A stretch of DNA of 64,000 nt from Arthrobacter sp. OAP107. Lineage in GTDB: Bacteria; Actinomycetota; Actinomycetes; Actinomycetales; Micrococcaceae. The position numbers were made by a program, and so were the translations under genes. Positions 1 to 8,657 of the stretch are shown here, one piece after another. The stretch spans positions 3,782,001 through 3,846,000 of the forward strand of contig NZ_JBEPOK010000001.1 of assembly GCF_040546765.1 (NCBI RefSeq). Reading direction: 5' to 3'. The notes under the pieces were generated by a model. That model did not search any database. It saw only the letters and a program-made list of their open reading frames with translations, and was not told the DNA's origin. Numbering within the stretch: position 1 is the stretch's first letter; each line of letters starts with the position of its first letter.

Positions 1-317
1 AGGGCCGTAAACCCGGTGGAGATGCCGATGCCGATGCCGTTGATGAGGATGAACATCAGGAACTCACGGACCACGTTGGCCTGGCGGCGGTGCCGGAACG
101 TCCAGAGCCGGTTGGCGATCCAGGAGAAGATGGTGGCGACTGTGGCGCCCACAAACCGGGCCTTGGCCTCGCTGTCCGTCATGGGTCCGTGCATCAGGTA
201 GTAAGTCAGCCCGTTGTCGATGACAAACGCCACACCGCCCACGGCACCGAATTTCGCCACTTCGCGCCAGAAAAGCGAGGCGAGTCCCCGGATGCGCTCT
301 GCAAGTGTGTTAATCAT
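1..317 (-). CDS. GtrA-like family membrane protein (3' end beyond window)
   Basis: Only the first 105 codons are visible; the gene reads leftward out of the window from an ATG at 317. The peptide has a short amphipathic start, then a hydrophobic stretch around KFGAVGGVAFVIDNGLTYYL, a second segment around ATIFSWIANRLWTF, and a third beginning LMFILINGIGIGIS. The pattern of short hydrophobic helices and the WIANRLWTF-like signature are typical of GtrA proteins, which are small four-helix membrane proteins implicated in moving or modifying lipid-linked sugars during cell-surface polysaccharide synthesis. The substrate cannot be told from sequence. It is divergent from purK. A TAAAAT on the minus strand at 366-371 is a possible -10. 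Confidence 0.8.
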   Translation of the reverse strand, partial: MINTLAERIRGLASLFWREVAKFGAVGGVAFVIDNGLTYYLMHGPMTDSEAKARFVGATVATIFSWIANRLWTFRHRRQANVVREFLMFILINGIGIGISTGFTA

Positions 318-499
318 GACCCTCCGTGGCCGTCTGAATACTGGGGGCCGTTGGGCCAAGCTCCCATTTTAGCGCCGTTTCCCGGGAGTATCCTCGGAGG
401 ACCCTTCGCCGGACCGCCCCATCGGCAGTCCCGCGGCCAAATTCGAGCGACTTGGGGAGCTTCACAGCCATGAAAGACGGCAACCGCGCTCCTTTTCTG

Positions 500-515
500 T
501 AGGCTGGAAGATGTG
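500..515 (+). promoter_or_regulatory. Leaderless promoter -10 for purK
   Basis: TAGGCT at 500-505 is followed by 7 nt and the GTG at 513. There is no good Shine-Dalgarno sequence between them, so transcription probably starts at or next to the start codon. No convincing -35 was seen. Confidence 0.5.
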
Positions 516-1706
516 ACTTTTCCAGTAATCGGCGTGGTTGGCGGCGGCCAGCTTGCGCGCATGATGGCCCCTGCCGCCACCGCCCTGGGCTTTGAACTCC
601 GTGTTTTGGCCGAAGGCGAAGACGTATCCGCGGTCTCCGCTGTCCCCAACGCCCCCGTGGGCGACTACAAGGACCTCGATGCCCTGTTGGAGTTCTCCAA
701 GGGCCTGGACGTGATGACCTTTGACCACGAGCACGTCCCCGGCGACCACCTCTATGCCCTGATCGAAGCCGGGGTCAACGTCCAGCCCGGCCCGGAAGCA
801 CTGGTCAACGCCCAGGACAAGCTGGTCATGCGCGCCGCCATTGACCGGCTCGAACTGCCCAACCCCGAGTGGGCAGCAGTGGACGACGTCGCCGGCCTGG
901 TCAGCTTCGGGGACCGGATCGGCTGGCCCGTGGTACTCAAGACCCCGCGCGGCGGCTACGACGGAAAGGGTGTGCGCATCGTCGGCTCGCCCGAGGAAGC
1001 CGCAGACACCGCCGACTGGTTCGAGGCCATGAGCCCGCTCCTCGCCGAGGCCAAGGTGGACTTCAGCCGCGAACTCTCGGCACTCGTTGCCCGCACCCCC
1101 GACGGGGCGTCCCGGGCCTGGCCGGTGGTCCACACCATCCAGGTGGACGGCGTCTGTGACGAAGTCATCGCGCCGGCACAGAACATCTCCCTTGAGGTGG
1201 CTGCGGCCGCCGAGGAGGCTGCCCTCCGGATCGCGAACGAGCTCGGCGTCACCGGCGTCATGGCCGTGGAAATGTTCGAGACGCCCGGCTCCGGCGCCGG
1301 CTTCCTGATCAACGAATTGGCGATGCGGCCCCACAACACGGGACACTGGACGCAGGACGGCTCCGTCACCAGCCAGTTCGAACAGCACCTGCGGGCGGTC
1401 CTGAACCTGCCGCTGGGTGCCACGGACGTGCTGGGCCAGGTGGCCGTGATGAAGAACTTCCTGGGCGGCGACAACCAGGACCTCTTCTCCGCCTTCCCGG
1501 CAGCACTGGCGGCAGAACCGGCCGCCAAGGTCCACTGCTACGGCAAGTCTGTGCGGCCCGGCCGGAAAATCGGCCACGTCAACCTGGTGGGCGCGTCCGC
1601 TGGGGACGTCGACTCGCTCCGCCAGCGCGCCACCACCGTGGCAAACATCATCCGCGACGGCCGGCTGCCGGCCGCGGCAACAGGCACCACCGAGGAGACC
1701 CCATGA
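513..1706 (+). CDS. purK: N5-carboxyaminoimidazole ribonucleotide synthase PurK
   Basis: This ATP-grasp enzyme uses ATP and bicarbonate to convert AIR to N5-CAIR in de novo purine synthesis. The 397-residue length fits the family. The N-terminal nucleotide-binding loop reads GVVGGGQLARMM (residues 7-18), the ATP-grasp loop KTPRGGYDGKGV lies near residue 145, and the C-terminal ATP-grasp region has NELAMRPHNTGHWT with SVTSQFEQH, as expected for PurK. The GTG start is set by the conserved N-terminus and by a TAGGCT -10 box 7 nt upstream. It overlaps purE by 4 bp (ATGA), so the two are co-translated and the product can pass straight to PurE. Confidence 0.97.
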   Translation: MTFPVIGVVGGGQLARMMAPAATALGFELRVLAEGEDVSAVSAVPNAPVGDYKDLDALLEFSKGLDVMTFDHEHVPGDHLYALIEAGVNVQPGPEALVNAQDKLVMRAAIDRLELPNPEWAAVDDVAGLVSFGDRIGWPVVLKTPRGGYDGKGVRIVGSPEEAADTADWFEAMSPLLAEAKVDFSRELSALVARTPDGASRAWPVVHTIQVDGVCDEVIAPAQNISLEVAAAAEEAALRIANELGVTGVMAVEMFETPGSGAGFLINELAMRPHNTGHWTQDGSVTSQFEQHLRAVLNLPLGATDVLGQVAVMKNFLGGDNQDLFSAFPAALAAEPAAKVHCYGKSVRPGRKIGHVNLVGASAGDVDSLRQRATTVANIIRDGRLPAAATGTTEETP

Positions 1707-2290
1707 GCCCCGAATCCGCAGCAGCCCCGGGAAGCGGCGCCCCCTCCCCCCTCGTAGGCCTCGTCATGGGCTCGGATTCGGACTGGCCCGTCATGGAGGC
1801 GGCGGCTGATGCCCTTGCCGAGTTCGGCATTCCGTTCGAAGCGGATGTTGTCTCCGCCCACCGCATGCCCACCGAGATGATCCGCTACGGACAGACGGCG
1901 CACGAGCGCGGCCTCCGCGTGATCATTGCCGGCGCCGGCGGTGCCGCACACCTTCCGGGCATGCTGGCGTCAGTCACTCCCCTGCCCGTGATCGGCGTGC
2001 CGGTTCCGCTCAAGACCCTGGACGGCATGGATTCCCTGCTCTCCATCGTGCAGATGCCCGCCGGGGTTCCGGTGGCCACTGTCTCCATCGCCGGGGCCCG
2101 GAACGCAGGCCTGCTCGCCGTCCGCATCCTGGCTTCCGGAACCGATGAGCTCGCCGACCGTCTCCGCACCGAGCTCCTGGATTTCGCCCAGGAACTCAAC
2201 GACGTGGCCAGCCGGAAGGGCGCGAGCCTCCGCCAGAAAGTCAACGAGGTCTTCTCCGACTCAAACGTGGCTCTCCGGAGCAGCCGATAG
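1703..2290 (+). CDS. purE: N5-carboxyaminoimidazole ribonucleotide mutase PurE
   Basis: PurE moves the carboxyl group of N5-CAIR to give CAIR, the step after PurK. The 195-residue protein begins with an unconserved Pro/Ala-rich leader, then the family signature GSDSDWPVMEAA (about residues 23-34), SAHRMP near residue 52 and GAGGAAHLPGM with a following PVIGVP segment that forms the active site in class I PurE. The C-terminal 25 residues are basic and variable. The start ATG overlaps the purK stop, which marks translational coupling. The LCP gene follows after 9 bp and may be read through from this operon. Confidence 0.97.
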   Translation: MSPESAAAPGSGAPSPLVGLVMGSDSDWPVMEAAADALAEFGIPFEADVVSAHRMPTEMIRYGQTAHERGLRVIIAGAGGAAHLPGMLASVTPLPVIGVPVPLKTLDGMDSLLSIVQMPAGVPVATVSIAGARNAGLLAVRILASGTDELADRLRTELLDFAQELNDVASRKGASLRQKVNEVFSDSNVALRSSR

Positions 2291-2299
2291 GGATCTGCC

Positions 2300-3958
2300 A
2301 TGTCCAACACCGAACTGCCGTCCATGGGCCCCCTGACGGATCCCGTCCGCAACCCGTCGAGCGCAGCTGAACCTGTCCGGACCAAGCGCGCGTTCCTGCT
2401 CATTCTGCTCACGCTGCTGGTGCCCGGAAGCGCCCAGATCGTGGCAGGGGACCGCAAGCTCGGCCGGATCGCCCTGCGCGTTACCCTCAGCGCCTGGCTG
2501 CTCGCGGCCCTGGCCCTGGTACTGCTGTTCACCAACCGGCCCTTGCTGATCAACATCATCACCAATCCGGCCGCCTCGCTGCTCATCGTCCTGGTCCTTG
2601 CCGCGCTGGCGGTGGGCTGGCTGGTGCTGTTCGTCAACACGCTGCGGCTAATCCGGCCGGTGCTGCTGCCCACCAGGATGCGGCCCGCCGTCGTCGTCGC
2701 CCTTGTCCTCGCCATGGTGGTGAGCAGCGGATCGCTGGGCTACGCCGCGTACCTGCTCAACGTCAGCCGCAATGCCATCGGCAGCATCTTCAACGCCAAC
2801 GGCCCGGCCATTGACCCTGTGGACGGCCGCTACAACTTCCTCATGATGGGCGGGGACGCCGGTGCCGACCGCACCGGCCGGCGGCCGGACAGCCTGTCCG
2901 TGCTCAGCGTTGACGCCAAGTCCGGCCAGACCGCCATCATCTCGGTGCCCCGCAACCTGCAGAACGCCCGGTTCAGCGAGGGTTCGCCGATGCGGAAGAT
3001 CTATCCGGACGGCTACAACTGCGGCGACGAATGCCTCATCAACGCCATCAACACCGAGGTCACCAACGAGCACAAGGACCTTTACCCCGGGGTCGCCGAT
3101 CCCGGAGCACAGGCCACGTTGGAGGCTGTTTCGGGCACGCTTGGCATCACAGTGCAGGCGTATGTGCTGGTGGACATGGACGGCTTTGCGAAGCTGATTG
3201 ACGCGATGGGCGGCATCCGGATCAAGGCCGGCGGCTGGGTTCCCATCAGCGGCGACATGGTTGACGAGGCCAACGGCATCCACGGCATGCCCCTGGGCTG
3301 GATTCCGGCCGGCGAGCAGAAGCTGGACGGCTACCACGCCCTCTGGTACGGCCGGTCCCGGGAGTTCGTGGACGACTACGCCCGGATCCAGCGGCAGCAG
3401 TGCGTCCAGCAGGCCATGCTGAAACAGCTTGACCCGGCAACCCTGCTGGCGAAGTTCGAGGACATCGCCAACGCCGGCACCAAGGTGGTGGAGTCCAACG
3501 TCTCCTCCAGCCAGCTGGGCAGCTTCGTGGACCTCGCCATGAAGGCCAAGGGCCAGGACGTCAAGCGCCTCACCATCGGACCCCCGGACTTCGCGGCGTC
3601 CTTCTCCACCGTGCCCGACTTCGATCAGATCCATGACCGGGTCAAGAAGCTGCTCGCATCCGCCAGTTCCGGATCGCCGGCCGCCGCACCAGCCGCCGTA
3701 CCGGAGGACGCTCTGCTGCAGCCGCGATCCGTTCCCGGCAGCGGACTCTCCGCCGCAGGTGCCGCTGGCCCCCTGGCGGGAGTTCCGGCCACCACGCCCT
3801 CACCGGCACCGTCGTCGTCGTCGGACTTCACCCCGGTGACCACCACCCCTGAGGGGGAACCGATCACTGAAGCGATGCTGAACCAGTTCAAGCGCGAGGG
3901 CAACGAACAGGCCATCCGCGACCTGGTGGCCACCAACGGCCAGTGCGCACCGCTTTGA
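2300..3958 (+). CDS. LytR-CpsA-Psr (LCP) family cell-wall glycopolymer ligase
   Basis: LCP enzymes transfer lipid-linked glycopolymers (teichoic acid, arabinogalactan or capsule types) onto peptidoglycan outside the membrane. The 552-residue protein has an unusually long membrane section, with about four hydrophobic segments in residues 28-155 rather than one anchor. The LCP catalytic domain follows, from about residue 175 to 450. Its phosphate-binding residues are visible in GGDAGADRTGRRPDS and ISVPRNLQ, and later in YHALWYGRSRE. The last 100 residues are a Pro/Ala/Ser-rich linker with a short conserved end. It lies 9 bp after purE and 31 bp before manA. Which polymer it attaches is not shown by the sequence. 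Confidence 0.9.
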   Translation: MSNTELPSMGPLTDPVRNPSSAAEPVRTKRAFLLILLTLLVPGSAQIVAGDRKLGRIALRVTLSAWLLAALALVLLFTNRPLLINIITNPAASLLIVLVLAALAVGWLVLFVNTLRLIRPVLLPTRMRPAVVVALVLAMVVSSGSLGYAAYLLNVSRNAIGSIFNANGPAIDPVDGRYNFLMMGGDAGADRTGRRPDSLSVLSVDAKSGQTAIISVPRNLQNARFSEGSPMRKIYPDGYNCGDECLINAINTEVTNEHKDLYPGVADPGAQATLEAVSGTLGITVQAYVLVDMDGFAKLIDAMGGIRIKAGGWVPISGDMVDEANGIHGMPLGWIPAGEQKLDGYHALWYGRSREFVDDYARIQRQQCVQQAMLKQLDPATLLAKFEDIANAGTKVVESNVSSSQLGSFVDLAMKAKGQDVKRLTIGPPDFAASFSTVPDFDQIHDRVKKLLASASSGSPAAAPAAVPEDALLQPRSVPGSGLSAAGAAGPLAGVPATTPSPAPSSSSDFTPVTTTPEGEPITEAMLNQFKREGNEQAIRDLVATNGQCAPL

Positions 3959-3989
3959 GCATTTACACCAAACGAGGGGGACACGAGCC

Positions 3990-5240
3990 GTGTACCAGAT
4001 AGAAAACGTCCTGCGGCGGTATGCGTGGGGATCGACGACGGCGATCGCCGGCCTGCTCGGCCGGCCGGAGTCCGGCGGCCCGGAGGCCGAGCTGTGGATC
4101 GGCGCGCACCCTGACTCGCCGTCGGTGGCCATCCGGCCGGACGGCACAAAAGCGCCGCTGGACGCACTGATCGGTGAGGACCCGGAACATTTCCTGGGCG
4201 CGGATTCGGTGGCCGAGTTCGGCCCCCGGCTGCCGTTCCTGGCTAAAATCCTGGCCGCTGCGAAGCCGCTGTCGCTGCAGGTACACCCGAGCCTTGAGCA
4301 GGCCAGGGCCGGCTATGCCCGCGAGAACGGCGCCGGCATTCCGGCGGACGCGGCGAACCGGAATTACCACGACGACAACCACAAGCCGGAAATGATTTTC
4401 GCGCTGACCCCGTTCGAGTCGCTGTGCGGATTCCGTGCACCGGAGAAGTCCCGCGACATCTTCCTCCACCTGGCGGGTTGCCTGGAGCTTCCCGGGAACG
4501 GCGTCCCTCGGGTTCTGAAGGACGTCATCGACGACCTTTCGCAGCCCGAGGAGGAGAAGGCGCTGAGGTCTGCGTTCGAACGGCTGATCGCCGGCGGCGA
4601 GGCAGTCAGCGAAGCCACGTCCCGGGTGGTCGACGTGCTGGCTTCCGGCGCGCCCATGGCTCCCTACCAGCTGGAACTGTCCACCGTACTGAGCCTCAAC
4701 GGCGAATACCCGGGCGATCCCGGCGTGCTGATCTCCCTGCTGCTCAACCGGCTGTCCCTGCAGCCCGGCGACGCCGTGTACCTTCCGGCAGGAAAAGTCC
4801 ACGCCTACCTGCACGGACTGGGCGTCGAGGTGATGGCGTCCTCGGACAACGTGCTCCGCGGCGGACTGACACCCAAGTTCATCGACATTCCAGAGCTGCT
4901 GAACACCATCGTCTTCGAATCGGTGGGCCTGCCCATGCTCCGGCCGGAGACCTCAGAACTCGGCCAGGAACTGTACTTCCCGCCCTTCCGCGAGTTCCAG
5001 CTCCAGCGGATCGAACTGCAGCCCGACGGTGAGCCGGTGCCGCTGGCGCAGTCGGGCGCCGCGGTGGTGATTGTCGTTGCCGGTTCCGTGATCCTTGACT
5101 CGCCGAAGGGCGACCTTCAGCTGGGCCACGGCGCAAGTGCTTTCCTGCCGGCAGCCGAAGCCCCCGTCAACGTCCATCCCGTGTCCGGGGCCACGGAGGA
5201 CGCCGTGGCCTTTGCCGTGACCACCTCAACAAAGGCCTGA
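3990..5240 (+). CDS. manA: Mannose-6-phosphate isomerase, class I
   Basis: ManA interconverts fructose-6-phosphate and mannose-6-phosphate, feeding mannose into GDP-mannose for lipomannan and glycolipid synthesis, or mannose catabolism. The 416-residue protein carries the zinc-site elements of type I isomerases: QVHPSLEQA near residue 92, HKPEMIFAL near 130, and PAGKVHAYLHGLGVEVM with NVLRGGLTPK near 265-295. The GTG start at 3990 has a GAGGGGG ribosome-binding sequence 9 nt upstream. The matching mannose-1-phosphate guanylyltransferase is not adjacent but lies at 58.2-59.3 kb. Confidence 0.95.
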   Translation: MYQIENVLRRYAWGSTTAIAGLLGRPESGGPEAELWIGAHPDSPSVAIRPDGTKAPLDALIGEDPEHFLGADSVAEFGPRLPFLAKILAAAKPLSLQVHPSLEQARAGYARENGAGIPADAANRNYHDDNHKPEMIFALTPFESLCGFRAPEKSRDIFLHLAGCLELPGNGVPRVLKDVIDDLSQPEEEKALRSAFERLIAGGEAVSEATSRVVDVLASGAPMAPYQLELSTVLSLNGEYPGDPGVLISLLLNRLSLQPGDAVYLPAGKVHAYLHGLGVEVMASSDNVLRGGLTPKFIDIPELLNTIVFESVGLPMLRPETSELGQELYFPPFREFQLQRIELQPDGEPVPLAQSGAAVVIVVAGSVILDSPKGDLQLGHGASAFLPAAEAPVNVHPVSGATEDAVAFAVTTSTKA

Positions 5241-5246
5241 CCGGCT

Positions 5247-6200
5247 GTGGAATATTTCCTGCACACGAAGGCCTGGGAGGATTTCCAGAAGTCGCTGGGA
5301 CGCCACGTGCATCGGCAGTCCGGTCCCGGCTGGAGTTTCCTGGCCATCGAGGAGAAGAACCCTGCGGGCAAGGTCCTGTATGCGCCCTATGGTCCGGTGG
5401 CCGGCTCGATTGAGGCGTTCGACGCCGCCTTGGCCGCTCTCCGCGGGCTGGCCAAGTCCTGCGGCGCCGTGTTTGTCCGGATCGAGCCGGTGGGCCTCGA
5501 TCCTGAGAGTGCTCCCGGGACGCTGCGGAGCCGTGGCCTGCAGCCCGCGCCGGTGAACCAGCAGCCCGAGCTCAGCTGGATCGTGGACCTGGACCGGGAT
5601 TTCAAGGAAGTCCTGGCGGAGATGAAGCCGGCCAACCGCAACCTGTACCGGAACATCCATAAGAAGGGCGTCACGTTCCGCGCCACACATGATCCCGAGG
5701 ACATCCGGGTGCTCCTGAACTTCCTCCACATGACGGCGCGGCGGAACGGCTTCAAACCCCAGAGTGACGAGTACCTGACGCAGGTGGCCCAGTCCCTCAT
5801 GCCCGCGGGCGCTGCCACGCTGTTCATCGCCGACCTCCACGGCGGCCCGGTGGCGGCAGCGCTGGCCTATGATTCCGCGGACACCCGGACCTACGCCCAC
5901 GCGGCCATGGATGACACCCACCGCAAGCTCAGCGCGGGCATTCCCCTCCTGGTGACGCTCATGGCCGACGCCCAGGAGAAGGGCCTGAAGCACGTGGACC
6001 TGTGGGGTGTGGCCCCGGCCGACCAGCCCGACCACAAGTGGGCAGGGTTTACCGCGTTCAAGAAGTCCTTCGGGGGGCGTCAAATCGCGTACCCCGGAAC
6101 CTGGGACCTGCCCGTCAACCGCCCCCGCTACGCGGCCTACCAGCTGGCCCGCAAACTCCGCGACGGCATCAAGTCCCTCCTCAAGCGCTCCGCCTCCTGA
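5247..6200 (+). CDS. FemAB-type aminoacyltransferase (peptidoglycan bridge family)
   Basis: The 317-residue protein has the double GNAT-like architecture of Fem transferases, which use aminoacyl-tRNA to build the peptidoglycan interpeptide bridge. Visible family elements are WIVDLDRDFKEVLAEMKP-like phrasing near residue 110, NRNLYRNIHKKGV, FLHMTARRNGF, and the C-terminal YAHAAMDDTHRKL and DLWGVAPADQPDHKWAGF, the last typical of the substrate-binding Fem core. The GTG start lies 6 bp after manA and has a poor ribosome-binding site, so coupling to manA is likely. The TGA stop merges directly into the hairpin repeat that begins at 6199. The amino acid and bridge position are not known. Confidence 0.85.
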   Translation: MEYFLHTKAWEDFQKSLGRHVHRQSGPGWSFLAIEEKNPAGKVLYAPYGPVAGSIEAFDAALAALRGLAKSCGAVFVRIEPVGLDPESAPGTLRSRGLQPAPVNQQPELSWIVDLDRDFKEVLAEMKPANRNLYRNIHKKGVTFRATHDPEDIRVLLNFLHMTARRNGFKPQSDEYLTQVAQSLMPAGAATLFIADLHGGPVAAALAYDSADTRTYAHAAMDDTHRKLSAGIPLLVTLMADAQEKGLKHVDLWGVAPADQPDHKWAGFTAFKKSFGGRQIAYPGTWDLPVNRPRYAAYQLARKLRDGIKSLLKRSAS

Positions 6201-6297
6201 GCGCGAACGTACACTTGAGCCCCCTCCCCTGAGCGCGAACGTACACTTGGGGCCCCAAATACCTGCGGTTTTGGGGCCCCAAGTGTACGTTCGCGCT
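6199..6297. repeat. GCGCGAAC-type hairpin repeat, locus 1
   Basis: One direct copy of GCGCGAACGTACACTTG (6201-6217) is followed by a perfect 28-nt inverted repeat, arms 6232-6259 and 6270-6297, with a 10-nt loop. Each arm runs from AGCGCGAACGTAC to the 12-bp palindrome TTGGGGCCCCAA. It starts in the femAB stop codon. Related elements lie near 7324, 14042 and 56835. It probably ends femAB transcription, but its sequence conservation exceeds what a terminator needs. Confidence 0.9.
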
Positions 6298-6360
6298 AGC
6301 TTCGGGATTTGCGCCTGTGGATAACCTCCATACGGCCCTTTCCCCGGTGCAAACTGGAGC

Positions 6361-7303
6361 ATGTGTCTCACACCACTGCCCCAGGACCTGGCTGCGGGAT
6401 CCTTCACTTCCTCCGACGCTGCCTCATGCGGTGTGTCCCGGAAGCGCCAGCGGCAGCCGGACCTGGCCATACCCTCGCGCGGGATCCGCGTCCCACTCGG
6501 CGCAGATGCCACCACTGGCGCCAACCTGCGCGCCTATACCGCATTGGACGACGCGTCTACCCTCACCCACCACTCCGGGGCCCGCATCTGGGATCTCGAA
6601 ATTCCCGGCTGGATGCAGGAAGACTGGCGTATCCATGTCACGCGCGAGAGAGGCTGCAGTAAACCCCGCCGCCGGAACGTCGTTGGGCACCGCCTGACAT
6701 TCAAGCCCGGCGAGGTGGTGATTCACGACGGCGTCAGGGTCACCTCACCCGCAAGGACGTGGCTGGATCTCGCAGGCCTGCTCACCGTCAACGAACTGAT
6801 AGCCGCGGGTGATTCCGTGGTGGCTGCACACGGACCCGAATTCCCGCTGCCGCGGGCTCCACTGGCAGCAATCGAGGACCTGCGCCGAATGGTGGCTTCA
6901 CACCCGGGCATGCGGGGAATCAAGACGGCACGACTGGCACTCCCCGAGATCCGCGTCCGGGGCCGACTCGCCCCAGGAGACCAAGATGCGTCTGGCTCTT
7001 GCCCGCACAAAACTCGGCGAACCGGTTCTGAACCATGTCATCCGCAACAGCTGGGGGCAACCGGCGGTATGGCCGGACGCCGCCTATCCGGAACACCGCC
7101 TCGCACTGCAATACGACGGCGGGCACCATTCGGATCCCGTTCAGGCAGCTCGCGACAAGAGGCGCAAGGAAATCACGGAACGACTGGGGTGGACGGAGCT
7201 CAGACTATTCAAGGACGACCTCGACGGCGACAAACCGTTCGTTCTCGAGAAGGTCCGGGCAACATTACAGGGGCAGCTCCGGCGCCAGGCATCGGGAGCC
7301 TAG
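6361..7303 (+). pseudogene. DUF559/AbiEi-like endonuclease-domain protein, frameshifted
   Basis: Two overlapping frames make one recognisable protein. The first frame (from ATG 6361) gives an N-terminal winged-helix-like part (FTSSDAASCGVSRKR, then LAIPSRGIRVPL) and a middle with TSPARTWLDLAGLLTV. It runs to LALPEIRV, after which the family continues in the next frame: GADSPQETKMRLALART, then LALQYDGGHH and LGWTELRLFKDDL, the PD-(D/E)XK-like C-terminal domain. Removing one base from the CCGGGG run at 6957-6962 restores a single frame of about 313 residues. Such genes are common as scattered singletons in Arthrobacter; function is unproven. The gene sits between two related hairpin repeats. 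A sequencing error is possible. Confidence 0.75.
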
Positions 7304-7323
7304 GACTCCCCTGTTGAAGAAAT

Positions 7324-7387
7324 GCACGAGCGTACAGTTGTGGCCCCGAATCCGGTGGGATTCGGGGCCACAACTGTACGTTCGCGC
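7324..7387. repeat. GCGCGAAC-type hairpin repeat, locus 2
   Basis: A perfect 23-nt inverted repeat (7331-7353 and 7358-7380, loop GGTG) with outer bases ending GTTCGCGC on the right and a degenerate GCACGAGC on the left. The arm contains GTACAGTTGTGGCCCC, a variant of the locus 1 unit. It lies between the convergent 3' ends of the DUF559 pseudogene and glpX, so it can act as a two-way terminator. Confidence 0.85.
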
Positions 7388-7422
7388 CAGGCGGGCGCGG
7401 GGAAGGCCGGAGCCGCGAGGGG

Positions 7423-8460
7423 CTAGCTCTTGCGGGCGTAGCCTTCCCACTTGCTGGCCTGGTGCTCGCCGTCCACGAAGCGGATGGTGCCGGACTTGGA
7501 GCGCATGACGATCGACTGCGTCAGGACCTTCTCCTTGTTGTAGCGGACGCCACGGAGGAGATCACCGTCCGTGATGCCGGTGGCGGCGAAGTAGCAGTTG
7601 TCGCTGGTGACGAGGTCGTTGGTGGACAGGACCCGCTCAAGGTCGTGGCCGGCGTCGATCGCCTTCTGCTTCTCGTCGTCGCTGGTCGGCCACAGCCGGC
7701 CTTGGATCACGCCGCCGAGGGACTTGATGGCGCAGGCGGCAACGATGCCTTCCGGCGTGCCGCCGATGCCCATCAGTGCGTCCACGCCGGTACCGGAGCG
7801 GGCAGCAGCGATGGCGCCTGCGACGTCGCCGTCCATGATGAACTTGGTGCGCGCGCCGGCTTCGCGGATCTCCTCGACCAGGGGGCGGTGGCGGTCACGG
7901 TCCAGGATCATGACGTTGAGCTGGTTGACCTTGACGCCCTTGGCCTTGGCGATCAGGTGCAGGTTCTGCTTGACCGGCAGTCGCAGGTCAACCATGTCGG
8001 CGGCTTCAGGGCCGGTGACCAGCTTCTCCATGTAGAACACGGCGGAGGGGTCGAACATGGAGCCACGCTCGGCGACGGCCAGGACGGCCAGGGCGTTGTT
8101 GATGCCCAGGGCGGTCAGGCGGGTTCCGTCGATGGGGTCGACGGCGACGTCGCACTCGGGGCCTGTGCCGTCACCAACCTGTTCGCCGTTGAACAGCATC
8201 GGGGCTTCGTCCTTCTCGCCTTCACCGATGACCACGACGCCGTTGAAGTGGACGGTGTGAAGGAAGGACCGCATCGCGTCGACGGCGGCGCCGTCCGCTT
8301 TGTTCTTGTCGCCGAAGCCCACCCAGTGGCCGCCGGCGATTGCCGCGGCTTCGGTGACGCGGACAAGTTCAAGGGCGAGGTTGCGGTCCGGCTCGTCGGT
8401 TCCGACGGCGAGCGACGGGGAAAGCGTTGAGTACTTCTGGGTGATGGACGCTGATGACAC
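7423..8460 (-). CDS. glpX: Class II fructose-1,6-bisphosphatase
   Basis: GlpX-type phosphatase removes the 1-phosphate of fructose-1,6-bisphosphate in gluconeogenesis; it is the usual essential FBPase of actinobacteria. The 345-residue sequence shows the lithium-sensitive phosphatase metal sites GEGEKDEAPML (near residue 83) and AVDPIDGTRLTALG (near 105), then MDGDVAGAIAAA and GIGGTPEGIVAACA. The GTG start at 8460 has AGAGG 6 nt upstream. The gene is divergent from the DUF4245 gene, with a 197-bp space that holds a TATGAT-like -10 on the minus strand at 8538-8543. Confidence 0.96.
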   Translation of the reverse strand: MSSASITQKYSTLSPSLAVGTDEPDRNLALELVRVTEAAAIAGGHWVGFGDKNKADGAAVDAMRSFLHTVHFNGVVVIGEGEKDEAPMLFNGEQVGDGTGPECDVAVDPIDGTRLTALGINNALAVLAVAERGSMFDPSAVFYMEKLVTGPEAADMVDLRLPVKQNLHLIAKAKGVKVNQLNVMILDRDRHRPLVEEIREAGARTKFIMDGDVAGAIAAARSGTGVDALMGIGGTPEGIVAACAIKSLGGVIQGRLWPTSDDEKQKAIDAGHDLERVLSTNDLVTSDNCYFAATGITDGDLLRGVRYNKEKVLTQSIVMRSKSGTIRFVDGEHQASKWEGYARKS

Positions 8461-8657
8461 GTGAACCTCTTCTTCGAGTGGCGATCATTGAACCCGCGGG
8501 GCCTGAGTCGACCATCGCGGTGATTCCTCTGTAACTGATCATAGTCGTCAGCGCAGGGCCGCGGGCGGTGCATGACCCGGCCTTGTAACGGACGCACGGC
8601 ATCACCGCTGCCTGCTTCGAATGTGAGTTCGGACCCCGCATGCGCGACTATAGAAGG

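Noticed and set aside
6199..7387. Insertion sequence made of the two hairpins and the gene between them
   Set aside because: The two hairpins differ in their interior, no target-site duplication was found and the gene is not a transposase. It is kept only as a possible exchanged segment.
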